From assembly GCA_040755755.1 (NCBI GenBank), contig JBFLZW010000001.1, positions 124,001 through 188,000 on the forward strand: DNA of 64,000 nt, given 5' to 3'. The notes under the pieces are model-generated. The model did not search any database. It was given only the letters and a program-made list of their open reading frames with translations, and had not been told where the DNA came from. Made by a program: the position numbers and the translations under genes. Shown here piece after piece: positions 46,015 to 55,328 of the stretch (position 1 is its first letter; the number at the start of each line of letters is the position of its first letter). The stretch comes from a bacterium (GTDB taxonomy: Bacteria; SZUA-182; DTGQ01).

Positions 46015-46044
46015 TTTACAAACATTGTTCTAATGAGCTATAAT
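46015..46044 (+). promoter_or_regulatory. Sigma-70 promoter of octahaem cytochrome copy 2
   Basis: TTTACA at 46015-46020 and TATAAT at 46039-46044 are 18 bases apart in AT-rich DNA. The leader to the GTG start is about 135 bases. Confidence 0.7.
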
Positions 46045-46183
46045 CTTAAGTGTTTTTTCCGTAAAAATCAATCAAAACAATTAACCAAAGGTTTTATCCA
46101 TATCCCAGCATGGCCAAAAATAAAATCATACCGTAAATCTAACCGTTGTTCCAATAAGTGTTATAAAGAGGAGGGTAAAGGTT

Positions 46184-46936
46184 GTGGCTGAGAAGAAAAA
46201 GATGAGCATGGGTAAGAAACTGACCTTAGTCGCTGTTGGAGTTGTATTGTTCGGGGCAATTGCTTTCGCGGGAATCGAACTCACGTGTACTTCGTGGTTT
46301 TGTCTCAGTTGCCATGAAATGAAGGAGCTTGGTGCTGCGTGGAAATTATCCAAACACGGACCGGATAATCCTGAGATGCACAATTGCATGAAATGTCACT
46401 CACAACCGGGTCTTTTGGGACTTCTGAAGGCTAAAATCGCCGGCCTTTTCTCTCTTGTCTATCACATTACGGGAGATTACCACCTTGAGGCCACGCAGCC
46501 GGTAGTATGCGTTCGGTCGGAGTGCCACCACATTGAGGATCTCGACAGGGCTACCCGGCCAGACCAGACGGTTACTTTAAACCATGCCAAACATATCAAG
46601 GTGATGAAGAGTATCGGAACAAGATACCAGTGTATGCCCTGTCACCGTGATATTGCGCATGGTGAACAAAAATTTCTCCCGGATATGAAAACCAGTTGTT
46701 TCCTGTGCCATACGAACCAGGATATCGGTGCTTCGAATTGCGCCCTGTGCCATCCGAAACACCCTGTTGTCCGGCTGACGGACGACGAGACCCCCATTCT
46801 TGAATATCATCAGGATGTGAAATGCGTCGAATGTCATACGGAGGCCTGCAAGGCTACCAAAGCTACCTGCGATACTTGCCATGAGGGTGAAAACTATGGT
46901 GATCGGGTTGTCTACAAAGGAAAAGCCCTGAAATAA
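46184..46936 (+). CDS. Octahaem NapC/NirT-like cytochrome c, membrane-anchored (copy 2)
   Basis: 250 residues starting at GTG with GAGGAGGG upstream. An N-terminal anchor (KLTLVAVGVVLFGAIAFAG) precedes eight haem sites: CLSCH, CMKCH, CVRSECH (CX4CH), CMPCH, CFLCH, CALCH, CVECH and CDTCH. It is closely similar to copy 1 at 24421 (shared blocks SCHEMKELG, MHNCMKCHSQPGL, LFSLVYHITG/LLSLVYHITG) and shares the CX4CH site with copy 3. It is predicted to draw electrons from menaquinol. It stands alone, with its own promoter and terminator. Confidence 0.9.
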   Translation: MAEKKKMSMGKKLTLVAVGVVLFGAIAFAGIELTCTSWFCLSCHEMKELGAAWKLSKHGPDNPEMHNCMKCHSQPGLLGLLKAKIAGLFSLVYHITGDYHLEATQPVVCVRSECHHIEDLDRATRPDQTVTLNHAKHIKVMKSIGTRYQCMPCHRDIAHGEQKFLPDMKTSCFLCHTNQDIGASNCALCHPKHPVVRLTDDETPILEYHQDVKCVECHTEACKATKATCDTCHEGENYGDRVVYKGKALK

Positions 46937-47123
46937 TCTTTCCTGATTTTTGCGGCGTAAGGATTTTCCGGTTCTTTCGCCTGATAAGGCAAGATTCAAG
47001 GAAAAAATTCCATATGGCTGTCTAATGAAAAGTACGTTACCGGATCTTTAAAATCGAGAAAGGAGAATAAGAGATTTTTTAGAACTGTTAAATGACGGTT
47101 AGACGGTCCATATGTTCTTTATG

Positions 47124-47163
47124 AAAAAGGCAGAAAGTGATCTTTTTATTTTCTGCCTTTTTT
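47124..47163 (+). terminator. Rho-independent terminator
   Basis: AAAAAGGCAGAAA pairs with TTTCTGCCTTTTT and ends in a run of T. It lies about 190 bases after the cytochrome stop. Confidence 0.8.
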
Positions 47164-47422
47164 GTTTTCCGCACAGGGTGTTTATTGACAGCCAATGCGG
47201 GTTTTTTCGTAATGGCCTGAAAGAAAAATATCCGATCTGTATCTCACCTGACTTGAGAGTCCCAATCGTTCACCCGATGATTCACATTACCATAGGGTGA
47301 AACGATGGCGACGAAAAACTCCATGTCCCGGAAGCTAAAATTTTCGCCACATCTGTCGACGGTAATCTCTTGAAGGGAAATATCTATTATTAACCATAAT
47401 CCTAACTGACGGGAGGAGTAAC
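47164..47422. other. Leader of the large secreted protein gene, with hairpin
   Basis: Nothing coding. Near 47302-47355 GATGGCGACGAAAA can pair imperfectly with TTTTCGCCACATC. It may fold in the 5' leader of the next gene; it matches no riboswitch I know. Confidence 0.3.
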
Positions 47423-50134
47423 ATGGAATCAGGGAGAAAAAAAGTCTTCAAGATGGCCTGGATCATGGCTGTACTTGTCCTTGTATCTATCGGGTTTACC
47501 GGCAGGATTGAAGCCGGTTGCTGTACCGGAGAAGCGTCCTCTCCTCTGGCAACCGGGGATGACACCGGTTCGATTCAATCGGCCCAGACAGGACCTTGTC
47601 CGATCCTGGATCGGGAATTGCTGGGCAAGGCCGAGCCTGATGAATGCTACAATGGAATTGGCAAGCCCTATCCTCCCGGACCTCCGTGTTCGGAGGGTGT
47701 ACCCAAGGTAAATCAGACCTATGTCTGGGGCATGACCATGTCCGGAGACGATATCTGGTTTGCAAGCTCCGCCAATGTAACCTGTATGGCTATGGCCAGC
47801 AGCAGTTTAACCGATCTGACTCCACGGGAGAGATCGAACTCTGTGTGTGAATATGGCGAGTCGCAATTTTGTCCTCCTCTGCTCCCTCCGCAGGGTGATT
47901 GGAGGCCGCCCAAAATCTATGTCTATCATACCAGGACAAAGACGCTGGTCGAGAAAACACCCGAATGTACCGCGCTTGATTCAAGGATCAAAACCACCAT
48001 GGGGATTCGCTCAGCCGGTGCGCTCGGCAATGTGGTCATCTTCGGCGGCCCCTGTCTGCCTACCGGGGGCGCAGGGATCAATCTCTTTGCCTTTCGGGCC
48101 GATACGGGAGATTATCTGGGGTCAACGACCCTGGCTGCTTATGCCGACATCCGGAAATGGCGGGTGGTAAACGATGTCCTCTATACAGCGGTGCGTGACA
48201 CCGCCGGAGGGGGAAGTGTGCTGCGATGGAGAGGCAACCTGATTGACCCTTTCATATTTGAGGTGGTTGGCAAGCTGGACAGTGAGGGCGTAGAGCTGGC
48301 CGAACACGAAGGCAGGCTCTTTGTAACAACCTGGCCGGAGGTGATAGTTCCGCCGCCGGCATTGGCCGGTCTCTATATGAGTCCGCCTATTCCGCCCGGA
48401 GGACTGTTGTCGATCCATGCAAATTCCTGGACCAAGGTCTGGCAGGCGAATGACTACGAGCCTGACCTGTTTATGGCAGGCACCTATGGAGGCGGTCCTC
48501 TGGCTTCATTCAAAGGCTACCTCTACTGGGGAACCATGCATGTGCCCGGTGTGGCCCAAAGTCTTCATTTCACGGTGTTCGGAGAGCCGGAAGATCCGAA
48601 TCAACGTGCCCAGGCCGTCACGGGGACCACTCGAAGAACCAGTCTGTTCCGCGGGCGGAATTTTGGCACCAGCGCCCAGGAGATCAAGCTCCTCTATGGA
48701 GAGGAAAAACTGTGGAAATATACTCCTGATTTGTCTGATCCCGGTACCTATGGTACATGGGAGGAAGTGGCCAATAACATGGGCGGGGCAAAACCGCTCT
48801 TTGGCTCATCCGGTCTGGGCCAGCCGGGTAATTATTATACCTGGTCAATGGCTGTTTTTCAGGATCAGCTTTATGTCGGGACTATGGATGCTGGAGGGAG
48901 GAGGAGCAGCGGCAGTCAGAATTCCTCCGGGGGTGATCTTTTCCGCTTTTGCGATGCCGACACCCCGGCATTTTGCGAGTCCTGGGATGGACTTGGTAAT
49001 ACGAACAATATCGGTTTCCGGAACATGGTTGCAACCGAAGATGCCCTGTACGTTGGTACAGCCAGTATGGCCAACCTGGTGCCTGATCCCGACAAACCGC
49101 ACGGAGGATGGGAATTGATCAGGCTGACACCCAAATCCCCTGTTCCTGATGTGGATCCCCTTCCCGAGGTGATAGCCGAATGTGGAATAACCCTGGCACC
49201 ACCAACTGCCACCGAATACTGCACGGGGAGAAAAATAACCGCCACGACCAGTGATACTCTCTCCTACACGAAACCCGGCGTCTACACCGTGACCTGGACC
49301 TATGGACCGGCCAGCAATCATGCAATCCAGACTCAGCAGGTCATTATCCAGGACAGTCAGCCACCTGTTCCGCTCGTCGATCCCCTTCCTGCGGTCACCG
49401 GAAAAGGCAAGGTTACCCTGGTTCCGCCCGCGGCGACCGATAGCTGTGCAGGCAAAATAACTGCCACGACCACTGATCCTACCATCTATAGTGTTCCCGG
49501 CACCTACACGGTAACCTGGACCTATGCTGATGGCCACGGCCACTCCATTACTCAGACCCAGCAGGTAACGGTTGACCTTGCCGTTGATATCAAACCGGGA
49601 AAATGTCCGAATCAACTGAGCATGACGAGTATTGCACCTTTTTCGGTTGTCGTCCTTGGCAGCAGCGGGTTCGATGTTACCAGCATCGATTTCGCGTCGA
49701 TCAGGCTTGGCCGGGAGGGTGTGTCAGGAAAAGTCATCCCTGAGCGCCGAAGTTATGCAGACCTGTCTACACTGCCCTCGGATGGGGGAGACCCGTATGA
49801 TTGCCCGGATCTGCGCAGAGATGGTTACAAGGACCTGATCATGGACTTTAATGCCCAGGAGGTTATCAGAGTATTGCAGTTAAAGGAGGTCAGGGAAGAA
49901 ATGATACCTCTTGTCCTGAGCGGCTCCCTCAAAGCGGAACATGGCGGCAGCCCGGTCAGGGGTCAGGACTACGTGTCGGTCAACTTTCCCTGGCACCATA
50001 TTTCCCGGGGTCCGAGTGCCAGAACAACCGGCTGGCAGGAGCGGGGAGGATCGATTCTCCCTGATTCACTGCTTCGTCTGCTGCAGAGAAGGGAAACGCC
50101 TTCGTTTCCCTATTGGGATCCTTTCAGACAGTGA
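47423..50134 (+). CDS. Large secreted protein with HYR/Ig-like repeats
   Basis: 903 residues with a signal peptide (MAWIMAVLVLVSIGFTGRIEA) and a cysteine-rich start (GCCTGEASS). Residues 90-560 contain propeller-like segments (for example GNVVIFGGPCLPTGGAGINL and YWGTMHVPGVAQSL). Two HYR-like domains follow from about residue 570, each with VDPLPEV/VDPLPAV, APPTATEYC/VPPAATDSC and PGVYTVTWTY/PGTYTVTWTY. The last 170 residues (VDIKPGKCPNQLSM, then IRLGRE) resemble a domain common at the end of secreted proteins in environmental bacteria. It is probably extracellular. Function not recognised. Confidence 0.7.
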   Translation: MESGRKKVFKMAWIMAVLVLVSIGFTGRIEAGCCTGEASSPLATGDDTGSIQSAQTGPCPILDRELLGKAEPDECYNGIGKPYPPGPPCSEGVPKVNQTYVWGMTMSGDDIWFASSANVTCMAMASSSLTDLTPRERSNSVCEYGESQFCPPLLPPQGDWRPPKIYVYHTRTKTLVEKTPECTALDSRIKTTMGIRSAGALGNVVIFGGPCLPTGGAGINLFAFRADTGDYLGSTTLAAYADIRKWRVVNDVLYTAVRDTAGGGSVLRWRGNLIDPFIFEVVGKLDSEGVELAEHEGRLFVTTWPEVIVPPPALAGLYMSPPIPPGGLLSIHANSWTKVWQANDYEPDLFMAGTYGGGPLASFKGYLYWGTMHVPGVAQSLHFTVFGEPEDPNQRAQAVTGTTRRTSLFRGRNFGTSAQEIKLLYGEEKLWKYTPDLSDPGTYGTWEEVANNMGGAKPLFGSSGLGQPGNYYTWSMAVFQDQLYVGTMDAGGRRSSGSQNSSGGDLFRFCDADTPAFCESWDGLGNTNNIGFRNMVATEDALYVGTASMANLVPDPDKPHGGWELIRLTPKSPVPDVDPLPEVIAECGITLAPPTATEYCTGRKITATTSDTLSYTKPGVYTVTWTYGPASNHAIQTQQVIIQDSQPPVPLVDPLPAVTGKGKVTLVPPAATDSCAGKITATTTDPTIYSVPGTYTVTWTYADGHGHSITQTQQVTVDLAVDIKPGKCPNQLSMTSIAPFSVVVLGSSGFDVTSIDFASIRLGREGVSGKVIPERRSYADLSTLPSDGGDPYDCPDLRRDGYKDLIMDFNAQEVIRVLQLKEVREEMIPLVLSGSLKAEHGGSPVRGQDYVSVNFPWHHISRGPSARTTGWQERGGSILPDSLLRLLQRRETPSFPYWDPFRQ

Positions 50135-50175
50135 CTTTGAGATGAAATATCAAGTGCCAGATCGCATACGGTATT

Positions 50176-50199
50176 GGGTGGGGCGAAAAGCCCCGCCCC
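50176..50199. terminator. GGGTGGGGC hairpin repeat, terminator
   Basis: GGTGGGGC and GCCCCGCC pair around GAAAA, followed by CTGTAAATTTTTC. It lies 41 bases after the secreted-protein stop and belongs to the same hairpin family as 14037 and 63435. Confidence 0.65.
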
Positions 50200-50642
50200 T
50201 GTAAATTTTTCTTGACAATGTTTTTAATAGTATGAAAAGATAGGAAGTTATAGAAGAAAGTGTATATCAATCAGTATATTGGTCAGTATATCGGTCGCAC
50301 ACTGATTACACTTGGAATGTTTTTTCCGTGAGTTAAATTCAATAACCCCTGTTGCAATATTCTTCTTGTAATGGTATCCTTAAGGGACTGCACCTATTCC
50401 GGGCCCGGCAATGAAAGGTCAGGAATATGTTAACTCTTTCCCAGTGGCTATTCTTTCCAGTGCAGTGGGGCTTGAGATGATGAAAGCAGGATTGAGTGGA
50501 TTTCTTTTGTTAAAAAAATACCGGATTTCAAGATTGATCCGAGCCTCAACGGTTTTGAAGACGATGAATTCATAAAATACTCTGGAATTCAAGCCTGTCA
50601 AAATCAGGATAACCATTTATTCGTTTCGGAGGTTTAATTTCT
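50200..50642. other. Upstream region of the S1-domain gene
   Basis: No gene. A TTGACA is at 50212-50217 but a good -10 at the right distance is not obvious. A 12-bp tandem repeat (TCAGTATATTGG, TCAGTATATCGG) lies at 50271-50294. The RBS CGGAGG precedes ATG 50643. Confidence 0.4.
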
Positions 50643-52133
50643 ATGAGCGAAGCAGAAAAGATTCAAGAAACTACAAACAATGAAGGGAGTGAGGAGAATA
50701 TGGCCGAACTCCTGGAAAAAAGCAACACCAAGCCAAAGAAATACTCACAGGGTCAGAAAATCAAAGGCAAGATTGCCCGGATTTCTGAGGAGTGGGTTTT
50801 TGTTGACCTTGGCGGGGGTAAAAGTGAAGGAGTTATTGCTCGAAGCGAGCTCGAGGATGAGCAGAGTCAGGTCAAGGTAGCCGAAGGTGACGACATAGAA
50901 GCCCAGTTTCTCTACCTGCAGGATGGAGAGATTGTTCTGACAACCAAGGTTGGAGGGCAGGCCAAGGCCAACAAAAAACAGCTTGAGGATGCCTTCCGGG
51001 GCCACATCCCGGTAGAAGGATACGTGATGGGCGAGATCAAGGGAGGGCTTGAGGTGAAGGTTTCGGGAGTGCGGGCCTTCTGTCCATCCTCTCATATCGA
51101 GCTGCGCCGGGGAGCGAATCTCGCGAAATACCTGGGGAAGCGCATGATGTTTCACATCCTCGAGTACAAAGAGGGTGGGAGAAACATTATCCTGACCAGG
51201 CGGGAAATCCTCGAAGAAGAGCAGGGAAAGAAGATTGCCAGTCTCAAGGAAACCTTGCAGGTTGGTCAGGAGATTACGGGAGCGGTACGCTCTATTCAGA
51301 ACTTTGGCGCTTTCGTGGATCTGGGCGGTCTGGACGGGCTCATTCCCGTATCCGAGATGAGCTGGGGCCGGATCGAGAATCCTTCCGAAGTACTGAAAGT
51401 CGGCCAGCGGGTTCAGGCCAAGGTAACCTCCATCGACTGGGATAAGCAGCGGATATCTCTTACCCTGAAGCATACGCAGGCTGATCCGTGGCTGACCGTC
51501 AGTCAGCGGTATCAGGAGGGAGCATGGCTCCAGGGCACGGTAGTGCGGTTGACCGAATTTGGCGCTTTTGTCGAGCTTGAGCCCGGAGTAGATGGCCTGG
51601 TGCACATTTCCAATTTAAATGCCGAGCAGCATGTAAAACATCCCAAGGAAGTCGTTGAGATAGGCCAGAAGGTGGATGTTCGTGTTCTTAAAGTGGACGA
51701 ACAGGGCCGGAGGATATCCCTGACGATGGAACCGGAGCGGATAAATCCATTCAAAAAGGAAGACCTTGGTTTTAAAGAGGGTGACGTGCTGGAGGGCACT
51801 GTGGAATCGGTCAAACCCTATGGTGTGTTTGTTAAATTGCCCAGCGGGCTTACCGGCCTTGTCCCCAATGAAGAAATGGGAACTTCCAAGGGAACCAAAC
51901 ATGCTCAAATGTTTAAGGCGGGAACCCCTATGAACGTCGTGGTCCTGGGTATCGACCGGGAAAACGAGAAGATCAGATTGAGCCGGAAGTCTGCCCTGGA
52001 AACCGTGGAAAAGCAGAATGTCCAGGAGTACGTTCCTTCCAATGGGAAAAAAGGCAAAGAAGAGCCTCCTCTGGGATCTCTCGGAGTTATTCTCAAGGCA
52101 AAGCTCGAAGAAAAATGGGGTAAGAAACTGTAA
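50643..52133 (+). CDS. rpsA: S1 RNA-binding domain protein, ribosomal protein S1-like
   Basis: 496 residues with five S1 (OB-fold) domains: GQKIKGKIARISEEWVFVDL, then GHIPVEGYVMGEIKGGLEVK, GQEITGAVRSIQNFGAFVDL, GAWLQGTVVRLTEFGAFVEL and GDVLEGTVESVKPYGVFVKL. S1 brings mRNA to the 30S subunit; E. coli S1 has six domains and 557 residues, and shorter forms are common in other phyla. It is a single-gene unit with a 440-base upstream region. A second S1 paralogue elsewhere in the genome is possible, so the symbol is a best guess. Confidence 0.85.
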   Translation: MSEAEKIQETTNNEGSEENMAELLEKSNTKPKKYSQGQKIKGKIARISEEWVFVDLGGGKSEGVIARSELEDEQSQVKVAEGDDIEAQFLYLQDGEIVLTTKVGGQAKANKKQLEDAFRGHIPVEGYVMGEIKGGLEVKVSGVRAFCPSSHIELRRGANLAKYLGKRMMFHILEYKEGGRNIILTRREILEEEQGKKIASLKETLQVGQEITGAVRSIQNFGAFVDLGGLDGLIPVSEMSWGRIENPSEVLKVGQRVQAKVTSIDWDKQRISLTLKHTQADPWLTVSQRYQEGAWLQGTVVRLTEFGAFVELEPGVDGLVHISNLNAEQHVKHPKEVVEIGQKVDVRVLKVDEQGRRISLTMEPERINPFKKEDLGFKEGDVLEGTVESVKPYGVFVKLPSGLTGLVPNEEMGTSKGTKHAQMFKAGTPMNVVVLGIDRENEKIRLSRKSALETVEKQNVQEYVPSNGKKGKEEPPLGSLGVILKAKLEEKWGKKL

Positions 52134-52516
52134 CACCAGAGGGCCTTTGGGTATTTTTTACACCCTGGTTTGTCGTTCGCTATGCTGGCAATATCCTGGG
52201 GTTAATTTTGGGCTTCGTCAATAAAAATATCTGACCTCAATAATTCAGGCCGCTTTCTATCTCAAAAAAACAACCTTTCTGTTCCTCATCTTCAGGACGA
52301 TTTCACGAACATTCGGAACGGATAAAAACCTATACCTTATCTGTGTCCCTATCCAGAACAAGCCGGAAAAATAGCCTTGTTCACCTTGAACGAGATGACC
52401 GGAAACCAGAAGATGCACAAGAGCTCCAGGCTTTTTCTCAGGGCAAAGTCGATAAGGTGTCAAAAACCGATATGGTATTACAGAGGGAAAGGAGTACTCA
52501 AGGGAGGTCATGAATC
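52134..52516. other. Spacer before the aminopeptidase gene
   Basis: No credible gene on either strand, no clear terminator hairpin or promoter. GGGAGG precedes the aminopeptidase start. Confidence 0.4.
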
Positions 52517-53935
52517 ATGAGTGAATTGCAGGGAAAGGACAATCTGCCCGCGAAGTTGAAATCGAAAGGAGAAATGGTCTGGAACCGCCTGAGCGAGCAG
52601 GACCGGCAGCAGGCTGCATCTTTTGCCCAACAGTATATCGACTTTTTGAATATCGCAAAAACGGAGCGGGAAGCGGTTGACAACATCCGAAAGCAGGCCA
52701 AAGAGCAGGGATTTCATGAGCTATCCTCCCCGGAGAATGGTACCAGATTTTATCAGGTCAATCGTGACAAGAATATTGCTCTCTGCTCACTGGGGCAGGA
52801 AGACATCCGTCAGGGGATTCGAATTATCATTTCCCATATCGATTCCCCACGGCTTGACCTGAAGCCTAATCCCCTTTATGAGGACCAGGATCTGGCCTTG
52901 CTGCGCACCCACTACTATGGAGGAATTAAAAAGTATCAGTGGGTGGCTCTTCCTTTGGCTCTCCACGGGATGGTGGTCCGTTCCGATGGCAGTAAGATTG
53001 AATTTCGCATTGGCGAGAACCCGCAGGATCCGGTATTTACGATCAGCGATCTTCTGCCGCATCTGTCTCAGAGAATTATGGATGAGAAAAAATTGAAAGA
53101 TGCGATCGAAGGAGAAAAACTGACCATTCTCTTCGGTCATCACCCCATAGCCGGGCATCAGGAGGAGAAGGAGCGGGTCAAGTCGAATATCCTCTCCCTG
53201 CTGCACGAGCGGTACGGAATCATCGAGGAGGACTTCATCAGCGCGGAGATAGAAGCAGTCCCTGCCTGGCCGGCCCGCACAGTCGGCCTGGACCACAGCA
53301 TGGTCGGCGGATATGGGCAGGATGACCGTATCTGCGCTTATACTTCCCTGCAGGCTATCCTTTCCCAGACCGCTCCCCCCCGGCACGCCTCAATGGTTTT
53401 CTTTATGGATAAAGAGGAAACCGGCAGCGAGGGGAACACCGGCTCCCAGTCCCGGTTTGCAGAGCTTGTGGTCAGCCAGCTTCTCCAGAAAGCCGGAATC
53501 AAGCCGGAAGAATACCTTGTGCGGGACCTTCTGTTTCGCTCCAAAGCCCTGTCAGCGGATGTAAATGCCGCACTCGACCCCAATTATCCGGATGCTTTTG
53601 AAAAACAAAACGCCTGCCGGCTCGGTTACGGCATCAACCTCTGTAAATACATCGGATCCAGAGGGAAGTACGCCACCAACGATGCCAGTGCAGAGTATAT
53701 GGGGGAAATCAGGAGGCTCTTCAATGAGCACGGCGTGATCTGGCAGGCCAAGGAACTGGGCAAGGTGGATGAAGGAGGCGGCGGAAGCATAGCCAAATTT
53801 CTGGCTAAATACGGCCTGGACATGATCGATTGCGGCCCGCCCCTCCTGGGCATGCATTCCCCCTTTGAAATTGCCAGCGTTGCTGACCTGTACGAGACCT
53901 TTAAAGCCTACCGGGTCTTTCTGGAGAAAAGTTAA
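52517..53935 (+). CDS. M18 family zinc aminopeptidase
   Basis: 472 residues of the M18 (aspartyl aminopeptidase / aminopeptidase I) family, which remove N-terminal residues and use two zinc ions in a dodecameric shell. Zinc ligand H107 is in ISHIDSPRLDLKP; the catalytic and ligand acids are E300-E301 in FFMDKEETGSEGNTG; RTVGLDHSMVGGYGQDDRIC and the final GPPLLGMHSPFEIASVADLY complete the site. It is close to the bacterial group annotated as aminopeptidase 1. A terminator follows at 54066. Confidence 0.92.
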   Translation: MSELQGKDNLPAKLKSKGEMVWNRLSEQDRQQAASFAQQYIDFLNIAKTEREAVDNIRKQAKEQGFHELSSPENGTRFYQVNRDKNIALCSLGQEDIRQGIRIIISHIDSPRLDLKPNPLYEDQDLALLRTHYYGGIKKYQWVALPLALHGMVVRSDGSKIEFRIGENPQDPVFTISDLLPHLSQRIMDEKKLKDAIEGEKLTILFGHHPIAGHQEEKERVKSNILSLLHERYGIIEEDFISAEIEAVPAWPARTVGLDHSMVGGYGQDDRICAYTSLQAILSQTAPPRHASMVFFMDKEETGSEGNTGSQSRFAELVVSQLLQKAGIKPEEYLVRDLLFRSKALSADVNAALDPNYPDAFEKQNACRLGYGINLCKYIGSRGKYATNDASAEYMGEIRRLFNEHGVIWQAKELGKVDEGGGGSIAKFLAKYGLDMIDCGPPLLGMHSPFEIASVADLYETFKAYRVFLEKS

Positions 53936-54065
53936 AGAAAAAAATTGCCGGTGGTTATCTGCGGGAGAAATACCAAGAAATAACAAGACTGCCATCTCAT
54001 CTTTCCCCTAAGAAAGATCAAAAGAGATTCAGGGAGGGGGGCCTGCCCGGAAATAGTCGTCATTA

Positions 54066-54098
54066 ATTGCTCATTACCAGCCCGGAGCAATATTTTTT
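54066..54098 (+). terminator. Rho-independent terminator of the aminopeptidase gene
   Basis: ATTGCTC and GAGCAAT form the stem, followed by ATTTTTT. An outer perfect repeat (GGGCCTGCCCG at 54039-54049, CGGGCAGGCCC at 54116-54126) surrounds it, giving a larger nested fold between the convergent genes. Confidence 0.8.
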
Positions 54099-54176
54099 CC
54101 CTGAGACATCTTTATCGGGCAGGCCCTTGGTGCGGGCAAAGGTTAAGGGAAAATCCTCACACTTCCAGCAGCCCGG

Positions 54177-54659
54177 TCAAATACCAAGCAAAAGCAGCGT
54201 CGAGGTTGAAACCCCTCCGCCAAGCAGCAGGGCTGTGGTTGTTCCAATGGTCGGCGTCGTGGTGACGGTCGGGACCGTCGTGGTAACGGGAGTAGTAGGC
54301 GCTGCCGCCGCCAGCAGGGCCAGGGTTGTAGTCGAAACTCCGCCGCCAAGCAGCAGTGCTGTGGTAACACCGACCGTTGTGGTTGGTACGGTGGTCGTAG
54401 TCGGAGCAGCAAGGGTGCTTGCCAGAAGGAGGCTCGTCAAGGTGACATCAGCGTGTCTGCCCGGATAACCATAAAAAGGCGGCGCTCCAATCGGAAAGCC
54501 TCCATAATAAGAGCAGGCAAAGGGAACAGGAAAGGCAGGGGGATAATACGGCATAAACTGAGCGCTGCCAGGCTGGGGGAAGAATGCTGCCAGCAGCAGA
54601 ATACTGAAAATCATAATAGCTTTTTTCCCTGATTTGATTCCCGGAGAGTGGGTTTTCAT
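54177..54659 (-). CDS. Secreted Thr/Leu/Gly-rich small protein (cassette A, gene 2)
   Basis: 160 residues, not recognised. A signal peptide (KKAIMIFSILLLAAFFPQPGSA) is followed by a Pro/Tyr/Phe-rich part (FMPYYPPAFPVPFACSYYGG, PPFYGYPG). The rest is low complexity, with two copies of TTALLLGGGVST near residues 97 and 140 separated by Thr/Val/Pro runs. It ends TSTLLLLGI. The same C-terminus ends the paralogue at 56150. It follows the cassette A gene 1 by 114 bases. It could be a surface or matrix protein, but there is no evidence beyond composition. Confidence 0.6.
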   Translation of the reverse strand: MKTHSPGIKSGKKAIMIFSILLLAAFFPQPGSAQFMPYYPPAFPVPFACSYYGGFPIGAPPFYGYPGRHADVTLTSLLLASTLAAPTTTTVPTTTVGVTTALLLGGGVSTTTLALLAAAAPTTPVTTTVPTVTTTPTIGTTTALLLGGGVSTSTLLLLGI

Positions 54660-54773
54660 GACTACACCTCTTTTCTTGATTTACAGGCTGCCATGAACCT
54701 GCCCAGCAGGTCAGGCTCATGGCAATCGCCGTTTACGGGGATACTCTTATGAATGCATGGTGTGATACGCTGT

Positions 54774-55328
54774 CTAAATCAATGTCAGCCCCGCGATGGC
54801 CCCGGTGGTCAGCAAAGGGGCGAATTGCGGGTAGGTGGTATAGTAGGTACTGTTTCCCACCGGAACATTTGCCTGGAGCCAGGTTGTGCTGGTCGGCAGC
54901 AGGGTACTCCAGAGGATCTTGCTCAGGTTGAGGGGAAGAGGCGTCCCCAGAGGGCTCAGGAGATATGATGGCGGCCAGAGATTAATACCGAACAACGGGT
55001 CGTAGTACACCATTCCGGAAGGAGTGTTATAGAGAAGCCATGGGTAAGTCTGATTGACCGGATCCCAGGTAAGCCCCGGCTGCACAGGGAGAACGGTATT
55101 TTTGGTCAGGCTGCTGACAATCGGAATTGAAATACCGATAGCATTCGGTGGAGAAAGAACAGGTGACCACAATGGCCACAGGGTATTATAAGGAGGCAGA
55201 GGCCACCATGTGGGAGTTGTTACTGCAGCAGCGTGACCAAAAGAAATCAGGCCGACAATCATGCCGAGGACAATAATAGTACCGAGTGCGGTTTTTATCA
55301 ATCTTGGGCTTTTCTTGTAATTACTCAT
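54774..55328 (-). CDS. Secreted Trp/Pro-rich protein (cassette A, gene 1)
   Basis: 184 residues, not recognised. Signal segment TALGTIIVLGMIVGLISFGHAA, then WWPLPPYNTLWPLWSPVLSP, PGLTWDPVNQTYPWLLYNTP, MVYYDPLFGINLWPPSYLL, and a C-terminus ending FAPLLTTGAIAGLTLI. The paralogue at 56704 matches along nearly the whole mature part, and one stretch (about 54840-54905 against 56771-56836) is almost identical in DNA. This points to recent duplication or conversion. No cysteines or catalytic motifs are apparent. Confidence 0.65.
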   Translation of the reverse strand: MSNYKKSPRLIKTALGTIIVLGMIVGLISFGHAAAVTTPTWWPLPPYNTLWPLWSPVLSPPNAIGISIPIVSSLTKNTVLPVQPGLTWDPVNQTYPWLLYNTPSGMVYYDPLFGINLWPPSYLLSPLGTPLPLNLSKILWSTLLPTSTTWLQANVPVGNSTYYTTYPQFAPLLTTGAIAGLTLI

